From assembly GCA_021794015.1 (NCBI GenBank), contig JAJYRQ010000002.1, forward strand, positions 1-64,000: 64,000 nucleotides of DNA, given 5' to 3'. Made by a program: the position numbers and the translations under genes. This DNA comes from Deltaproteobacteria bacterium. GTDB lineage: Bacteria > Desulfobacterota > Binatia > Binatales > Binataceae. Below the pieces are notes generated by a model. The model worked only from the letters and a program-made list of their open reading frames with translations. It had not been told where the DNA came from and ran no database searches. Shown here piece by piece: positions 62,629 to 64,000 of the stretch. Position 1 is the first letter of the stretch. Every line of letters begins with the position of its first letter.

Positions 62629-63424
62629 CCGGGCGCTGGAACGGGCGGCCCGGGTCGGCCCGGTGCTGGGGCTGGACACGGCGGGGCCGGTGGCCGGCGT
62701 TGGCCTGGTTGCGGATGGGGTACGGGCGGGCGAGCGGTGGGGCGCGGCGGGATCGCATGCTGCGGCTTTGCCGTTGATGGCCGCCGAGCTTTTGCGCGCC
62801 ACAGGCCACCAGCCGGGCGCGCTGGGCGGGGTTGCAGTCGGGATCGGGCCGGGTTCCTTCACCGGTCTTAGGGTCGGGCTGAGTTACGCCAAGGGACTCG
62901 CTCTGGGCGCCGGGTGCCGTCTGGTGGGGGTTCCGAGCCTGGATGCGATGGCGGTGGCGGCGCTGGACCAGATCGAACCGGGTACCGGCTGCCTCATCTG
63001 TCCGCTTATCGATGCGCGGCGGGAACAGGTCTACGCCGGGTTTTACCGGGTCGATGGTGATAGACTTGAGAAGGTGAGCGGTGCTCTGCTTATTGATGTC
63101 GACGCGCTGGCTGCCAGGGTTGCGCCGGCGGTGATTTTCGTCGGCGGGACCGTCGCCGAACGCGCCCGGCAGGCGCTGGCGAGCCGTTGCGATGGCGCGC
63201 CGGCTGCGCCTTTGACGGCGCCGACCGGGGCTGCGGTTGCGGCTCTGGGCGCCGCGGCGATTGCCGGTGGCGTCGCGGACGACCCGCGCAGTCTTGAGCC
63301 GATCTACCCGGATGTGGCGAGGCTCGGGCGCCCGGCCGCGCCCGCGGCTGGCGGGAGACAATTAATATGGAGCACAGGGACGAAGAACTCATACGGCGTC
63401 ACGCCAGCCACGACCAACAACTGA
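62600..63424 (+). CDS. tsaB: tRNA threonylcarbamoyladenosine biosynthesis protein TsaB
   Basis: TsaB partners with TsaD and TsaE to make t6A37 in ANN-decoding tRNAs. The 274-residue protein has VLGLDTAG near 22-29 (ASKHA N-term; family LAIDTS), VAVGIGPGSFTGLRVGLSYA, KGLALGAG, and ICPLIDARREQVYAGFY. Its start overlaps rseP by 29 bases, and the first 20 residues are extra. TTG 62615 is a possible shorter start. Its last 58 bases overlap the DUF465 gene in another frame, so the C-terminus (GTKNSYGVTPATTNN) is unusual. Confidence 0.88.
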   Translation: MTSRALCRVNRALERAARVGPVLGLDTAGPVAGVGLVADGVRAGERWGAAGSHAAALPLMAAELLRATGHQPGALGGVAVGIGPGSFTGLRVGLSYAKGLALGAGCRLVGVPSLDAMAVAALDQIEPGTGCLICPLIDARREQVYAGFYRVDGDRLEKVSGALLIDVDALAARVAPAVIFVGGTVAERARQALASRCDGAPAAPLTAPTGAAVAALGAAAIAGGVADDPRSLEPIYPDVARLGRPAAPAAGGRQLIWSTGTKNSYGVTPATTNN

Positions 63425-63597
63425 AGGCGCTTTACCAGGAACACCTCGAACTCAAGCGCCGCCTGGAAGCATTTCGCAACAAACCCTACCTCACCACCCA
63501 GGAGCAGATCGAAAAAAAGAACCTGCAGAAACTTAAGCTTGCCTCCAAGGACCGGTTGATGGAACTGCTGGAACATTACCGCCGCGATCCCGGTTGA
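63367..63597 (+). CDS. YdcH/DUF465 small helical protein
   Basis: A 76-residue protein almost fully helical and rich in Lys, Glu, Gln and Leu: ELIRRHASHDQQLKALYQEH, then LELKRRLEAFRNKPYLTTQE, and LQKLKLASKDRLMELLEHYR. This matches DUF465 (YdcH), a short coiled-coil family of unknown role. It starts 58 bases inside tsaB with a GGGAGA site upstream. ilvN follows after 41 bases. Confidence 0.85.
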   Translation: MEHRDEELIRRHASHDQQLKALYQEHLELKRRLEAFRNKPYLTTQEQIEKKNLQKLKLASKDRLMELLEHYRRDPG

Positions 63598-63638
63598 GCC
63601 GCGCTGCGCCGTCCCTGAGCATGCAAGGAAGGCTTCAA

Positions 63639-64000
63639 ATGCCTAGTCATACCATTTCGGTCCTGGTGGAAAACGAGTTCGGGGTACTGGCGCGCGTGGC
63701 CGGACTGTTCTCCAGCCGCGGCTTCAACATCGAGTCGCTTACCGTAAACGAAGACCCGCTCGACCCCACCGTCTCCCGCATCGTGCTGGTGACCAGCGGC
63801 GACGACCAGATACTCGAACAGATCAACAAGCAGCTCAACAAGCTCATCCCCGTGATCAAGGTCACCGATTTCCAGGGGGTCGAGACCGTTGACCGCGAGA
63901 TGGTCGTCGTCCGGGTGGCGGTCGACGAACGCACCCGCTCGGAACTCGACTCGATCGTGTCGGCCTTTAGGGGTCACGTGATCGATATAGGTCAGCGCTC
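63639..64000 (+). CDS. ilvN: Acetolactate synthase small subunit IlvN/IlvH (partial)
   Basis: The regulatory subunit of acetohydroxyacid synthase binds valine and controls branched-chain synthesis. The N-terminal ACT domain is clear: HTISVLVENEFGVLARVAGL, FSSRGFNIESLTVNEDPLDP, SRIVLVTSGDD, followed by the beginning of the second domain (VDREMVVVRVAVDERTRSEL). The window ends after about 120 codons; about 160-170 are expected. AAGGAAGG lies before ATG 63639. leuCD earlier in the window serves the same amino-acid family. Confidence 0.94.
   Translation, partial: MPSHTISVLVENEFGVLARVAGLFSSRGFNIESLTVNEDPLDPTVSRIVLVTSGDDQILEQINKQLNKLIPVIKVTDFQGVETVDREMVVVRVAVDERTRSELDSIVSAFRGHVIDIGQR

Overview
This is a GC-rich, gene-dense chromosomal window from a Gram-negative bacterium. 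The outer-membrane genes lptF, lptG and bamD show the cell type. The carD-ispD pair and the rpsB-tsf-pyrH-frr-uppS-cdsA-rseP block resemble deltaproteobacterial-type genomes. Lineages such as Binatota, Desulfobacterota or Myxococcota would fit, but no rRNA gene is present, so the assignment is an inference. Only one tRNA gene, tRNA-Thr(TGT), was found. There is no CRISPR array, no rRNA operon and no intact transposase.

Layout. Positions 1-3360 hold repeat DNA, a lone OLD-like ATPase/TOPRIM gene, tRNA-Thr and rlmB. Positions 3490-6250 hold the LPS-export genes lptF-lptG, bracketed by two nearly identical 153-bp IS5-like miniature elements. Positions 6400-14200 hold a flavin/F420-type oxidoreductase, a beta-lactamase-fold hydrolase, mpl and ldcA (peptidoglycan recycling), a HAD phosphatase and a frameshifted PD-(D/E)XK nuclease-like gene. 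Positions 14300-21050 hold an aldehyde dehydrogenase, an IMPase-family phosphatase coupled to a deoxyhypusine-synthase homologue, pgpA, cinA and a divergent pyrF. Positions 21200-29940 hold transporters, an orphan excisionase-like protein, a PEBP protein, engB, gph and a winged-helix regulator.

Positions 29940-33850 contain what I think is the most interesting unit. It is a promoter-driven, tightly packed set of isocitrate dehydrogenase, a beta-carbonic-anhydrase homologue that has lost its catalytic Asp/Arg pair, purE and purK. Icd releases CO2 and PurK consumes bicarbonate, so the set reads as a CO2/bicarbonate-themed operon. A winged-helix regulator diverges from it, and a short palindrome overlaps the -10 box.

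Positions 33900-49600 are mixed housekeeping and accessory genes: dps, an EthD protein, an amidase, a methyltransferase, a double-ACT protein, an ECHDC3-like crotonase, trmB, a BamD-AMIN-like fusion, larE, ispD, carD, rimI and protoporphyrinogen oxidase. Positions 49677-50018 are a 342-bp element with perfect 15-bp inverted ends, followed by a two-gene STAS/GHKL plus DUF4325 module. From 51750 to the end is a mostly co-directional housekeeping block: leuC-leuD-rluD, rho, rpsB-tsf-pyrH-frr-uppS-cdsA-rseP-tsaB, a DUF465 gene and the start of ilvN. In that block dxr is missing between cdsA and rseP, RseP carries an insertion of about 100 residues, and Rho and CdsA have substitutions in signature motifs.

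All functional calls come from reading motifs by eye. No database search was run.
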